The notes beneath the pieces are model-generated. The model saw nothing but the letters and a program-made list of their open reading frames with translations. It searched no databases and was not told the origin of the DNA. Below are positions 9,101 to 15,910 of a stretch of 40,952 nt of DNA, piece after piece. A program made the position numbers and the translations under genes. How positions within the stretch are numbered: position 1 is the first letter of the stretch; each line of letters begins with the position of its first letter. This DNA is from 2-02-FULL-43-11-A sp964477065 (GTDB taxonomy: Bacteria; Patescibacteriota; Microgenomatia; UBA1406; HO2-37-13b). Location of the stretch: contig CAYZCU010000006.1 in the NCBI GenBank assembly GCA_964477065.1, positions 1-40,952 of the forward strand, given 5' to 3'.

Positions 9101-9836
9101 CAGTAGCAGGGTCATTCCAGTTGCCACATTGATTGTCTGTTTTACATGCGTCATAACACATACCAACTGTTGGGGTAGGTGTGACCGTTGGTGCCGGCGT
9201 TGTGGTGGTTGTTTTGCATGATTTGGAGGTGGCGCTTGTATAAGAATATTTGTTTGACGTTTTTGTGTAATAAAAGACAAGAAATATTTCAGTGTCATCA
9301 GAATATATCCATGGTGGGAGCTTTGTATGATCGACGACAAATGTCTTGTCGGCTTGTGATGGTACCTTATATATGACAACGAGGTCATCAAGGTGGGGGG
9401 TCTTCTTATTTGGGTCAGATGGGTTGAAGCGGACAAGAATCTGATAATTTTTGACAAACTTGATATCTACTATGTCTGTGAGGCCGGCATCTTTAACTAA
9501 ACTGAATGAATCTTGGCCAACAGGCCACTTTTTCGTGACAGGATGAGTAATAATAATATCCTTAATATTAGGATCTATCTGAGTATCAAAGTTGGCTCCG
9601 CATGTTGCCCCAGAACTAATAAATTGTCCATCCTCTCGTGATAAAATCCAACCGTCTAATTTATCCTCAATCTTTATGCCTTCAGCGCGAGAAGATGATG
9701 AAATAGTTTGAGCAGTTCGGGTGGAATTGAGGCCAAGGATGAAGCCAGCACCAAGCACGAGCATAGAAATAACCGTCAAAAGTGAAGCGATTTCACCCTT
9801 CTGATGAGCGCGTGGTGATCGTGGCAAATAGTTCAT
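6078..9836 (-). CDS. Giant membrane-anchored surface protein with VWA domain and C-terminal dockerin
   Basis: 1252 residues. A hydrophobic segment at about 17-37 behind a basic N-terminus anchors or exports the protein. A beta-rich region at about 285-420 resembles a region in the M64-type protease of this window. Thr/Pro linkers lie near 207-222 and 515-545, and a Cys-rich stretch follows near 555-610. A von Willebrand A domain runs from about 860 to 1165: the MIDAS D-T-S-S-T starts at Asp865 (the last position is Thr where Ser is usual) and the M-T-D-G loop is present. A complete type I-like dockerin lies at 1177-1232, with two calcium loops (D-I-N-K-D-G-I-V-N and D-I-D-R-N-G-T-V-N). It is likely an adhesive or scaffold component on the cell surface. 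The cohesin gene lies 8 nt upstream, so the two are probably made together. Confidence 0.88.
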   Translation of the reverse strand: MNYLPRSPRAHQKGEIASLLTVISMLVLGAGFILGLNSTRTAQTISSSSRAEGIKIEDKLDGWILSREDGQFISSGATCGANFDTQIDPNIKDIIITHPVTKKWPVGQDSFSLVKDAGLTDIVDIKFVKNYQILVRFNPSDPNKKTPHLDDLVVIYKVPSQADKTFVVDHTKLPPWIYSDDTEIFLVFYYTKTSNKYSYTSATSKSCKTTTTTPAPTVTPTPTVGMCYDACKTDNQCGNWNDPATGKEAKMICLKKNRTVNPIGPVKGTSFMGFTLNSGGNEESWAYESEALVREADNGGKTMKWVSGMRWSNSAGKSDDFKDTKGLPNKPEEIGNARIYWQIDPVPVELRKPYDITLEGLPSNYEIVSIFCTNTETPGNGIPDGCANFDRDNTNKKSATIKNITITKNASIKYGWNVQKKKLIPRLTASPVTPKPQENPKEPEANICPQIIGKVQSSVIDNFLVNRGDNPSWNPAQGFINLTLSNINKPYHLLNNPLVFKKSCEDPIIIIDPTQKPTDRPTQAPTTTQAPTVTPAPTTKPNPNGHDKCDPATGEECKCMPPSCTGRDCSTYKLACEKPDEPCPGGICRACEYNAIVFVEECKNINPVTGECMTIGGSSRFDAYPVQQPELVKKDPFWKMWAPQNNRQEVNPNRPADQKPAEPNRFTFIPATNPAYDFKKELMSLFPLFDWGRNNTEGIAISPRQASRQEITVKKVEDLYTPNLPGIKIASDAELRKAFPNPADQNVYIPNEQYNNMEDATVQLFFNKDLYRIVPGGKKIYSCTNDYANDVLDEINKNGTATPEKIDKYTKMKSGTGACNMTAFDANPQARDKIEGLTVGCGQRIVYGWTLQKCTFDYDYIFVVDTSSTMVQVDPNVGKRKIDAAVEQLGAFIDNIQASGTDSRVALINFNTALQIYKGDMNIGLSQDIRPEALSADGKHMGLQTRGGFLPIKTSADEIKAQLPRFTRFSERMEGGSAGGLIERGTCIECGLDLAATLAHTRSPEEKRIRPAIVIFMTDGIPNSYPGEPTSPDLIKLYPPQTRDGIKVTNPVPYGWKGVYDAADNLRRDGSTTKDQGNNTPLRIAGQDLDPFDTVKLITVGYGDSNFTEGDGQQFEKMLKGVASDKTKEANARWAYSSDIHENAPLKITDIFADIQKEVNSCSSMQLAYDISQRARDINKDGIVNTIDLFMIYENYQKSGEDLPYDIDRNGTVNSLDISLVLNSLGTVITSETPVAGQNEINQSNSPEFQSN

Positions 9837-9844
9837 ACCTGTAT

Positions 9845-10414
9845 TTAGTCAACCTGAATGCTGATATTTTGGGCATTTGACAAGGTGTTTACACCATTCT
9901 TAGCGGTAATGGTGAGATTTTTATCAAACTTCAACTCAGATGTTCCTTTTTTCAATGCTTCCATCGTGAATGTGAAGACTTCACCTGTCTTCATTTCAGG
10001 ATTGGCTGTCGCCTGAACTGCCCCCGTAACACTGATCATACCTGGGGTGATATCTTGGCGGATCAAATTATCAAAAACCTTACCATTTAATATGTTCGAT
10101 GCTTTAAACATCGTCTTGTCGAAGGTAATGACAATGTCTGTCGCTTGGACTGGCTGGCCATTCAAAAGAACAGAAACAGTAAATGTCTCACCGACCTTTG
10201 TCATCTCAGCTGATGGAGCAAGAGCAAGAGAGGTCGTGGAGTTGGATTCAGACTGGGTGGTTGTTGTATCTGTTTGAGCTGATTGCTTTTTAGAATAATA
10301 CACACCAATCACAACACTCAGGACGAAGACGAACAAGATAATACCAAATGTTGCTAATTTTCTATGAGGATGAAGCTGGTTAAATTGTTGAACATCGTTC
10401 TGTAATGTATTCAT
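9845..10414 (-). CDS. Membrane-anchored single-cohesin protein
   Basis: 189 residues. A short cytoplasmic N-terminus with basic residues is followed by one transmembrane helix (about 24-41), a Ser/Thr-rich spacer, and a cohesin-like beta-sandwich at about 65-189. The cohesin features are V-G-E-T-F-T-V-S-V at the start, a middle strand I-V-I-T-F-D-K-T-M-F, and the E-V-F-T-F-T-M-E-A-L strand that follows the small-residue loop. Cohesins bind dockerins with calcium-dependent high affinity in cellulosomes. Here the domain would face outward from the cytoplasmic membrane. It is the first gene of the minus-strand run, with a TTGACA-18-TAATAT promoter, and the dockerin-bearing VWA protein follows 8 nt later as an obvious candidate ligand. 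Which dockerin it binds is not visible from sequence. Confidence 0.78.
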   Translation of the reverse strand: MNTLQNDVQQFNQLHPHRKLATFGIILFVFVLSVVIGVYYSKKQSAQTDTTTTQSESNSTTSLALAPSAEMTKVGETFTVSVLLNGQPVQATDIVITFDKTMFKASNILNGKVFDNLIRQDITPGMISVTGAVQATANPEMKTGEVFTFTMEALKKGTSELKFDKNLTITAKNGVNTLSNAQNISIQVD

Positions 10415-10423
10415 ATACCGTAC

Positions 10424-10453
10424 ATATTACTTACTTTTCGATCTGTGTGTCAA
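10424..10453 (-). promoter_or_regulatory. Promoter of the cohesin/VWA-dockerin gene run
   Basis: On the minus strand, TTGACA (10453-10448), an 18-bp spacer and TAATAT (10429-10424), ending 9 nt before the ATG at 10414. The likely start site lies within a few bases of the start codon. Confidence 0.7.
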
Positions 10454-10469
10454 GCACTAAATTACTATA

Positions 10470-10498
10470 TTGAATGTTAATTCATAATTCGCTATGGT
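10470..10498 (+). promoter_or_regulatory. Promoter of the LPETG cohesin gene
   Basis: TTGAAT, 17-bp spacer, TATGGT, with the ATG at 10513 lying 14 nt further. It is divergent from the other cohesin promoter, so about 100 bp controls cohesin genes in both directions. Confidence 0.55.
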
Positions 10499-10512
10499 AG
10501 TATCTAAGTACT

Positions 10513-11295
10513 ATGCATGCGCGAAAAGGAATTATCGGGATTATTGCAGGATTCTATATGCTCTTTGGGGCTTTGGGACAAGTATATGCTGGATATTTCT
10601 ATTTTGAGCCGGTGACTAAATCTGTGAAGCCAGACACAGAATTTGAGATCCTTTTGAAGGCAAATACCGAAGGTGATGCAATCATTACCACGGATGCTCG
10701 AATTGACTATGATGCCTCCGCAGTCGCATTTGTTGATTTGGTGACCATCCCCGAGGCTGAGCTGTTTTTTCCCAAGATGTTTAACCGACTCATCGGAAAC
10801 TCCATTTACATCGCCTCATATATCGTCCCTGCCAAGCCACCTGCCACAGAGGGGCAACCACGGGTGGGGGATGGAAAGATTGCACTGATCCGCATGAAGG
10901 CAAAAAAAGTGGGGACGACGAATTTGACGATCCGCTGTATTGCTGGGCAAACAACTGATTCCAACATGACGCTTAAACGCAACGGCAAGGTGACAGATGT
11001 GATTGATTGTTCAAAGGTTAAAAGCGCGCAAATAATGATCGGCTCAGAAACGAATCCAACGCCGACCGCCACACCGACTGCGACCCCGACGCCAACGGGG
11101 ACAGTAACTCCCACCCCGACGCCGACCGCCACACCCACGAGTACCACCGCCCCTACAAGCGCCCCGCAAGCGACGGTGACACCAACGCCTTCGGTTTTGC
11201 CTGAGACAGGTTCACTTGAGACGATTCAAATGGTGATAGCGGTTGGTGTAACTTTGACTGTTATAAGTTACCTTATCAAAATATATGTCACATAA
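10513..11295 (+). CDS. Secreted cohesin-like protein with Thr/Pro linker and LPETG-type C-terminus
   Basis: 260 residues. A signal peptide (about 1-26, ending V-Y-A) is followed by a cohesin-like beta-sandwich (about 27-180) with V-K-P-D-T-E-F-E-I, an I-D-Y-D-A-S-A strand and the V-G-D-G-K-I-A-L-I-R-M motif. Then comes a long T-P-T-P-type linker (about 182-228). The C-terminus has L-P-E-T-G at about 230-234, a hydrophobic helix, and a weak tail (I-K-I-Y-V-T). This resembles a sortase signal, but the tail has a single Lys where several basic residues are usual, and no sortase gene lies in the window. It could simply be a membrane-anchored stalk. It overlaps the next gene by 11 bp. Confidence 0.78.
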   Translation: MHARKGIIGIIAGFYMLFGALGQVYAGYFYFEPVTKSVKPDTEFEILLKANTEGDAIITTDARIDYDASAVAFVDLVTIPEAELFFPKMFNRLIGNSIYIASYIVPAKPPATEGQPRVGDGKIALIRMKAKKVGTTNLTIRCIAGQTTDSNMTLKRNGKVTDVIDCSKVKSAQIMIGSETNPTPTATPTATPTPTGTVTPTPTPTATPTSTTAPTSAPQATVTPTPSVLPETGSLETIQMVIAVGVTLTVISYLIKIYVT

Positions 11296-11845
11296 TGTTA
11301 TACAAAAATTGTTTACTAACCCGCGCGGACTGGCTATAGTGGTTATGACGGTCATGCTTCCCTTGGTTGTTGTTGGTGCATTTGTCATGCAATCTCGCCG
11401 ATCTCGAGCGACAGGTGCATGTGCCCCTGAGGACATTCAAACAGTCCGTGTATCCCAAAGCGCTGGGCAGATATCTTTTCGAACACCGTGTGCAGTTGCG
11501 ACACAGATATATTGTTCAACTGGCCGTGAAGGGATACAATTTCTCTGCGGAGAAGATGCAACTGAAGCCACCTCACACGTGATTCAAACATCTGATGTCA
11601 CCCTCAATTCAGGCATCGGTTACTTTATCTTTATCGACTCAGGCATTGAAAAGAGATCTATTGGGTACATTCAGGCTGACCCTGTTGACGCTACAATTGG
11701 ACGCAACATTAATTCCTTTACCGATGATGTCATGGGTTCATCTGTTGGGGATGCTGACTATGATGTGTCACTTGATATTAATCAGGATGGCATGATTAAT
11801 GGTATGGATCGCACAGAATTTTTCTCAGACGAAGAACAGTTATAG
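11285..11845 (+). CDS. Membrane-anchored protein with a half dockerin
   Basis: 186 residues. One transmembrane helix at about 17-36 is followed by R-R-S-R-A, an arrangement repeated in several neighbouring proteins. The extracellular part (about 45-145) is not recognised and has four cysteines (two in C-S-T-G-R-E-G-I-Q-F-L-C). The C-terminus holds a single calcium-loop motif, D-I-N-Q-D-G-M-I-N-G-M-D, equal to one half of a dockerin; the expected second loop is absent. Translation is probably coupled to the LPETG cohesin gene, whose 3' end it overlaps by 11 bp. Whether a half dockerin still binds cohesin is open; it may dimerise or be a relic. Confidence 0.7.
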   Translation: MSHNVIQKLFTNPRGLAIVVMTVMLPLVVVGAFVMQSRRSRATGACAPEDIQTVRVSQSAGQISFRTPCAVATQIYCSTGREGIQFLCGEDATEATSHVIQTSDVTLNSGIGYFIFIDSGIEKRSIGYIQADPVDATIGRNINSFTDDVMGSSVGDADYDVSLDINQDGMINGMDRTEFFSDEEQL

Positions 11846-11892
11846 ATGTTGGGTGAGTTAGATTGAGGCTAAATGGCGATCTAAATTACGTA

Positions 11893-11922
11893 TTGACATT
11901 GCATTTTAAACATTGGTATAGT
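11893..11922 (+). promoter_or_regulatory. Promoter of the glutaredoxin-like gene
   Basis: TTGACA (11893-11898), 18-bp spacer, TATAGT (11917-11922); the ATG is at 11935, 12 nt after the -10 box. Confidence 0.7.
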
Positions 11923-11934
11923 GAGGATTGAACT

Positions 11935-12714
11935 ATGAAAGTAACTATTTACACCATCCCTGACTGCCCGTACTCAAAAGAGGAAAAGGATTATCTCACG
12001 GGTAAAGGAGTGCAGTACGATGAGAAGGATGTCAGCAATAACAAGGACAACCTTTCTGAAATGCTTGATCTTTCAAATAAATTCGCCGGCGTGCCATTTT
12101 CTGTTGTCGTGAAAGACTCAGGTGAAAAGGTTATGCTCAAAGGCTTTACCAAGGCTGACTTTGACTTAGTGCTCGATGGAGGGTCTGAGGCTCAAGGACA
12201 AGCTGAAATGCCAGCCGGCAGTGCCACAGATATGCCAGGTGCTGGAACAGTTCCGGGTGTTGTCGATACTGCAAGTATGCCTTCCACACCTCCAGCTATG
12301 CCTACGAATCCGGCAATGCCTGCTGTTGAGCCAACTATTCCTGGAATGCCTGCTATGCCATCGATCCCAGATATGTCTATGCCATCAGCTCCTAGCATGA
12401 CTCCCGATCCTGTCGTCCCAGCAATGCCAAGCATGCCTTCTGCTCCATCTCCGGAGCCTGTGATGCCTGCTGTGACCCCGGAGCCAGTGATGCCTGCCAT
12501 GCCATCAGCGCCCAGTATGACTCCTGATCCTGTCGTCCCAGCGATGTCAAGTATGCCATCTGCTCCATCAACTGAGCCAGCTGATCCGCAAGATGAGCTT
12601 AGTGGCCTGCTCAAAGATCTTGAGGCAAAGGTCTCAACCCCATCTGTCGCACCAGCGGGCGCTCCAACTGCTCCTGCTGATGCTTCTGCACCAGTAACTC
12701 CTCAGCAGTCCTGA
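11935..12714 (+). CDS. Glutaredoxin-like protein with Met/Pro/Ala-rich repeat tail
   Basis: 259 residues. The first about 83 form a thioredoxin-fold glutaredoxin/NrdH-like domain: the I-Y-T-I-P-D-C-P-Y-S active site with a single reactive Cys followed by P-Y-S, the F-A-G-V-P-F-S-V-V cis-proline strand, and the G-F-T-K-A-D-F end. The remaining 175 residues are low complexity, with MPAMPS- and PSAPS-type units, including a 24-residue unit present twice 40 residues apart. They end in a short charged helix (D-E-L-S-G-L-L-K-D-L-E-A-K-V) and a Pro/Ala tail. No signal peptide is visible, so the enzyme should be cytoplasmic despite lying among secreted proteins. The tail function is unknown; Met-rich segments can bind copper or scavenge oxidants, but that is speculation. 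Confidence 0.82.
   Translation: MKVTIYTIPDCPYSKEEKDYLTGKGVQYDEKDVSNNKDNLSEMLDLSNKFAGVPFSVVVKDSGEKVMLKGFTKADFDLVLDGGSEAQGQAEMPAGSATDMPGAGTVPGVVDTASMPSTPPAMPTNPAMPAVEPTIPGMPAMPSIPDMSMPSAPSMTPDPVVPAMPSMPSAPSPEPVMPAVTPEPVMPAMPSAPSMTPDPVVPAMSSMPSAPSTEPADPQDELSGLLKDLEAKVSTPSVAPAGAPTAPADASAPVTPQQS
12379..12570 (+). repeat. Intragenic 72-bp duplicated unit
   Basis: Positions 12379-12450 and 12499-12570 encode nearly the same 24 residues (one Pro to Ser change). The DNA copies differ mainly at third codon positions, so the protein repeat is maintained while the DNA diverges. Confidence 0.85.
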
Positions 12715-12747
12715 GCTTGACATAGACCTCGTTCGTAGTACTCGACG

Positions 12748-13416
12748 TTATCTTCTGTGGTAGGGCTGTATGCGATAGAGGATGAGCCCGATGACGAGAT
12801 TGATGATCGTGGCCGAGGCGAAGTACAGGTTCAACCGCTTCATCAGTTCCAGAGCATGCTGTGATAGAAAAATCGACTGAACATCGACATCAAAGCCGAT
12901 CAACGCAGAGACCGTCAAGAGCGCAAGCGGGATGAGAATGAGGCTCTGCTTCAAGTCATGTCGAGATGAAAACATACTCGATGATATCGCAAAGCTGAGA
13001 TAGATGCCCAGGAGATTGAGCCATAGTTTCGTATGCGGAAAAATGTTGAGCGCAAATATGATATAGAATATCGCAATGCCGTAGATCAATGGCGCCATGC
13101 TGATAAGCATGCGTCTGAATGGATCTGTTGCCTGGCTGTGGACAGCCCCAAATTTCATCGCGTATCCTTCATCGTGTTCTTCAATTTCAGGTATCAAATC
13201 AAAGCGGTGAGGTATGACGAAAAGTACGATAGACGTGAGAAAATGAGACATTTCATGCACAAACGTTCCTGGCAGGTAGATGAGTGACAAGATATAAAAG
13301 CTGACCTTCGGTTTGTGTGTCAGATGCATGAGACCGTGAAAGAGCTTGCGCATGGCCATCTGGGTGGAGAGATAGATGACAAGCAGTTGGATGATGAACA
13401 GCAGGTACCAATTCAT
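12748..13416 (-). CDS. Multi-pass membrane protein with HExxH motif (M50-like)
   Basis: 222 residues and about six hydrophobic helices. The motif F-V-H-E-M-S-H-F-L near residues 46-54, on the edge of a membrane helix, is the HExxH zinc site expected of an intramembrane metalloprotease. A typical M50 N-x-x-P-x-x-x-L-D-G partner motif is not evident, so the fold assignment is tentative. I start it at the ATG 13416, not the longer frame to 13500: the extension is a Pro/Arg-rich translation of a GC-rich spacer, and TATACT lies 6 nt before this ATG. It is monocistronic on the minus strand between the glutaredoxin-like gene and the HTH gene. It may be unrelated to proteolysis if the motif is fortuitous. 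Confidence 0.7.
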   Translation of the reverse strand: MNWYLLFIIQLLVIYLSTQMAMRKLFHGLMHLTHKPKVSFYILSLIYLPGTFVHEMSHFLTSIVLFVIPHRFDLIPEIEEHDEGYAMKFGAVHSQATDPFRRMLISMAPLIYGIAIFYIIFALNIFPHTKLWLNLLGIYLSFAISSSMFSSRHDLKQSLILIPLALLTVSALIGFDVDVQSIFLSQHALELMKRLNLYFASATIINLVIGLILYRIQPYHRR

Positions 13417-13422
13417 ATGTTG

Positions 13423-13428
13423 AGTATA
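13423..13428 (-). promoter_or_regulatory. -10 box of the HExxH membrane protein gene
   Basis: Minus-strand TATACT ending 6 nt before the ATG at 13416, again near-leaderless. Confidence 0.5.
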
Positions 13429-13440
13429 GCAGGAAAAGGA

Positions 13441-13553
13441 AATCGGAGGGGAGCTGGGGGTGCGGCGGGGCGGGCGCGGGGGTACGTCGGGGGCGAGCAC
13501 GGGGACGCGTCGAGGTGGATGGGGGTACGTCGAGGACTAGCGGGGATTGAGGC
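13441..13553. other. GC-rich, G-skewed spacer
   Basis: About 110 bp between the two minus-strand genes. On the plus strand it is very rich in G, with runs of four to five G and two copies of gggggtacgtcg (13478-13489 and 13521-13532). It is far more GC-rich than its surroundings. I see no coding signal and no clear hairpin terminator in it. Confidence 0.6.
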
Positions 13554-13778
13554 TTAGTCTTCGTCAGTTGGGGCTTTCAACAAGCGCAAAATGACTTCTT
13601 TGCGGTAACGTCGATCGCCTCGAGAATTGATGCGGATAGCTGGAAGTTTGCCACTTTTGCCCCAGCGCTTGATAGTGAGAGGGGAAACACGCAAGAGATC
13701 AGCTACTTCACGGATGGTGATGAGATCTGGTAAGTCGTCAAGTGATATGCTTTTAGTTCTTTTGTTATCTACTGACAT
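13554..13778 (-). CDS. Small helix-turn-helix DNA-binding protein (MerR/excisionase-like)
   Basis: 74 residues. The central part reads as a winged-helix HTH of the excisionase/HTH_17 type: L-I-T-I-R-E-V-A-D-L-L-R-V-S (about 18-31), then T-I-K-R-W as recognition helix, a K-L-P-A-I-R-I wing with R-G-D-R-R-Y-R, and a final helix K-E-V-I-L-R-L-L. It probably acts as a small transcription regulator; no integrase is nearby to support an excisionase role. It has the best promoter in the window (TTGACA-17-TATAAT), so it may be abundant. The target is unknown. Confidence 0.85.
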   Translation of the reverse strand: MSVDNKRTKSISLDDLPDLITIREVADLLRVSPLTIKRWGKSGKLPAIRINSRGDRRYRKEVILRLLKAPTDED

Positions 13779-13786
13779 GGTAACGT

Positions 13787-13815
13787 ATTATAGATGAGCT
13801 TTGGACTGCTGTCAA
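13787..13815 (-). promoter_or_regulatory. Consensus promoter of the HTH gene
   Basis: Minus strand: TTGACA (13815-13810), exactly 17 bp, TATAAT (13792-13787), then 8 nt to the ATG at 13778. Both hexamers match the sigma-70 consensus exactly. Confidence 0.85.
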
Positions 13816-13838
13816 GCTGAAAAAACGAGGTGAAGTAT

Positions 13839-14177
13839 ATGTGGTTTGACATGATCTGCATGGTCGGCTACAGTGGAAGTATGTACATCGGGCCATTTTA
13901 TTTTGATACGAAAGAGCTCTTTCTCGTTGGTGCAATAGTCTGTATCATGATAGCACTGTATTTTGGTTGGCCTTTGTGGGTGTACAAGCCTCAGACGCTT
14001 TTGACGGTGAGTATTCTAGCCTTGATAGTCAAAGGACTTCTGCCATCCACACACAACGATGTCTTCTTTTTTCATACGTTGACATTGCTTGTCCTGGCGA
14101 TCTTCTTTTCAACATTCCAGGTGATACTTTTTTATGTGGCGTCGTTTGTCTTTTTCAAACTTCTGAAGGTGATCTAA
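13839..14177 (+). CDS. Small integral membrane protein
   Basis: 112 residues from the ATG at 13839, with about three to four hydrophobic helices and few charged residues. It is not recognised. I prefer this ATG to the in-frame GTG at 13830 because GAGGTG at 13827-13832 is spaced 6 nt from it and forms a Shine-Dalgarno site, which is uncommon in this window. Its 3' end overlaps the convergent subtilisin gene by 4 bp. The 5' region is shared with the divergent HTH gene promoter, so the HTH protein could regulate it (inference). Confidence 0.6.
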   Translation: MWFDMICMVGYSGSMYIGPFYFDTKELFLVGAIVCIMIALYFGWPLWVYKPQTLLTVSILALIVKGLLPSTHNDVFFFHTLTLLVLAIFFSTFQVILFYVASFVFFKLLKVI

Positions 14178-15910
14178 AAAGTAGCTGTCGTAAATCCAGC
14201 TCGGAACCATTCAAATTCGACGAGCGTTGCCTTGCCCACGACAAAGTCTTGTCTCCACAGTTCAAAGTCGACAAGGTTGATAAACCCATCGCAGTTGTAG
14301 TCTCCGCGCATGCGGGCATCTTGGCAGGTAGGCGTCACGGATGGGGTCGGCGTGCCCGTGGTGGACGTTGGAGTGACTGTCCCTGATGGAGTGGGGGTGG
14401 TTCGACGATCTCGAGTGATTTGAATTGCCTTGAACGCGCTCACTCGCCCGTATCCAAAAATCGGATCATGCTCATTTGTTCCGAGATCATGCGCAGACGA
14501 ATTGATAATATTCAGGACCTCACGGGGTTTAAGAGTCCTATCAATGCTCTTCATGAGTGCAACAATAGCTGTTACATGAGGAGCAGCCATACTTGTACCA
14601 GAAATAGGACAGTATCCCTGTAAAGCGCCTGTGACAGGACACGATTTAAATCTGTCCCATGTGGAGTAAATACAATCAGTTCCGCCCGGGTTGCATGTCG
14701 ATGAACCACCTGGTGGATTCCCACCTGGGGCAGAGACGTCTATCGTTCGCCCCGTGTTGGCGTAGAGAGGATGCTCACTCTGAGGGCCAAGCGCTGTTAC
14801 ACTGATCGTGTCTGGATGATTCCCCGGTGAATACTTGTCTGCATCTGAACCCCAGAAGCAGGTTGGATTGTCTGGATGCTGTCCTGGCGGGATATTTCCG
14901 CAGTTACCAGCCGATACAACAATAGCTATGTTTTTGCTGAGAGCATTGTTAATGGCATCTTCCACTTCATGGTCAGTTCCGACCATGATGGGTCCTCCGA
15001 AGCTCATATTAATCACGTCAACGCCATCTTCGACCGCACGATTGATCCCTTGGGCTATTGTGAGGGAGCTCCCCGTACCGTTTGGGCTCATGACACAATA
15101 CCCATAGATATCAACATCCCAGGTGACACCTGCAATGCCTTGAAAATTGTTTGCCGTAGCACCAATGATCCCGGCAACATGAGTTCCATGACCATTCGCA
15201 TCCCCATCATTGATACACCCACTTGCGATAGGCACGCTTTTGACAACATTTTGTGCCAAATCTGGGTGATTACGGTCAATACCCGAGTCAATGATGCCAA
15301 CCTTGATTGATGAGCTCGACGTTTGTATATCCCACATCTGAGGAGCTTCAATCATCGGAAGTCCCCATTGCTTTGGATAGTCTGGATCATTTGGGATGCT
15401 ATTGAGATAGTAGTTGTAATTAGGTTGGATATATTCAATTGGTAGCTCAGAATAGGCATCGATCACCCGTTGCACGTCTTCAGGGGAGTCTACCGCCTGA
15501 AACGAATAGGCGTATGTGTCACTTTTTTGTGCCGTGGGTTCAGCGACGAGAACATTAAACTCCTTTTCGACAGCCTCAATTGAACTCAGCGTATCTTCTG
15601 GCTTTTCTTCTCCGCGCAAGGAAAGGGAAATATCTTCGGATGTCTTACGAATACGCCCAAGGACCGTCTGCGCAAGCTGGGCGCGCCTGTCTACCTGTGC
15701 CTGAACATCAGCGGGTGATTTGTCAGCTTGATATCTGACGATAAATTCACCCTGCGTATAGAGTTGTGGTCGGGCAATGATATCTTCCGGTGGCGTTGCG
15801 GAAGCTTGAGCCTGTGATTTGTGTGTGAAGGAGAGGGTAACGGTATATATCAGTGTGAGAGTCAGTATCGCGAGAAATGCAAGTCGGTATGCCTTCATAA
15901 ATGTACCCAT
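14174..15910 (-). CDS. Secreted subtilisin-type (S8) serine protease with C-terminal dockerin
   Basis: 578 residues. A signal peptide or anchor (about 5-35, ending S-Q-A-Q-A) is followed by an I9-like propeptide (about 50-170), then the catalytic domain. The triad is Asp208 in I-I-D-S-G-I-D, His241 in N-G-H-G-T-H-V-A-G and Ser440 in S-G-T-S-M-A-A-P-H, with the oxyanion Asn336 in S-A-G-N; all are present, so it should be active. A Thr/Pro linker (about 503-528) leads to a dockerin whose first loop (G-D-Y-N-C-D-G-F-I-N) is intact; the second half has no acidic calcium loop. The ATG at 15910 overlaps the stop of the propeptide-like gene as TAATG; an ATG at 15898 also fits the signal peptide. The likely role is extracellular proteolysis while docked on a cohesin. 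Confidence 0.93.
   Translation of the reverse strand: MGTFMKAYRLAFLAILTLTLIYTVTLSFTHKSQAQASATPPEDIIARPQLYTQGEFIVRYQADKSPADVQAQVDRRAQLAQTVLGRIRKTSEDISLSLRGEEKPEDTLSSIEAVEKEFNVLVAEPTAQKSDTYAYSFQAVDSPEDVQRVIDAYSELPIEYIQPNYNYYLNSIPNDPDYPKQWGLPMIEAPQMWDIQTSSSSIKVGIIDSGIDRNHPDLAQNVVKSVPIASGCINDGDANGHGTHVAGIIGATANNFQGIAGVTWDVDIYGYCVMSPNGTGSSLTIAQGINRAVEDGVDVINMSFGGPIMVGTDHEVEDAINNALSKNIAIVVSAGNCGNIPPGQHPDNPTCFWGSDADKYSPGNHPDTISVTALGPQSEHPLYANTGRTIDVSAPGGNPPGGSSTCNPGGTDCIYSTWDRFKSCPVTGALQGYCPISGTSMAAPHVTAIVALMKSIDRTLKPREVLNIINSSAHDLGTNEHDPIFGYGRVSAFKAIQITRDRRTTPTPSGTVTPTSTTGTPTPSVTPTCQDARMRGDYNCDGFINLVDFELWRQDFVVGKATLVEFEWFRAGFTTATF

Noticed and set aside
11041..11200. Short-period repeats as a CRISPR or minisatellite
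   Set aside because: They are codon-level Thr/Pro repeats of the linker, without the constant repeats and unique spacers of a CRISPR array.
13417..13500. N-terminal extension of the HExxH membrane protein
   Set aside because: The extension is a Pro/Arg-rich translation of the GC-rich spacer and crosses the TATACT box that precedes the ATG at 13416.
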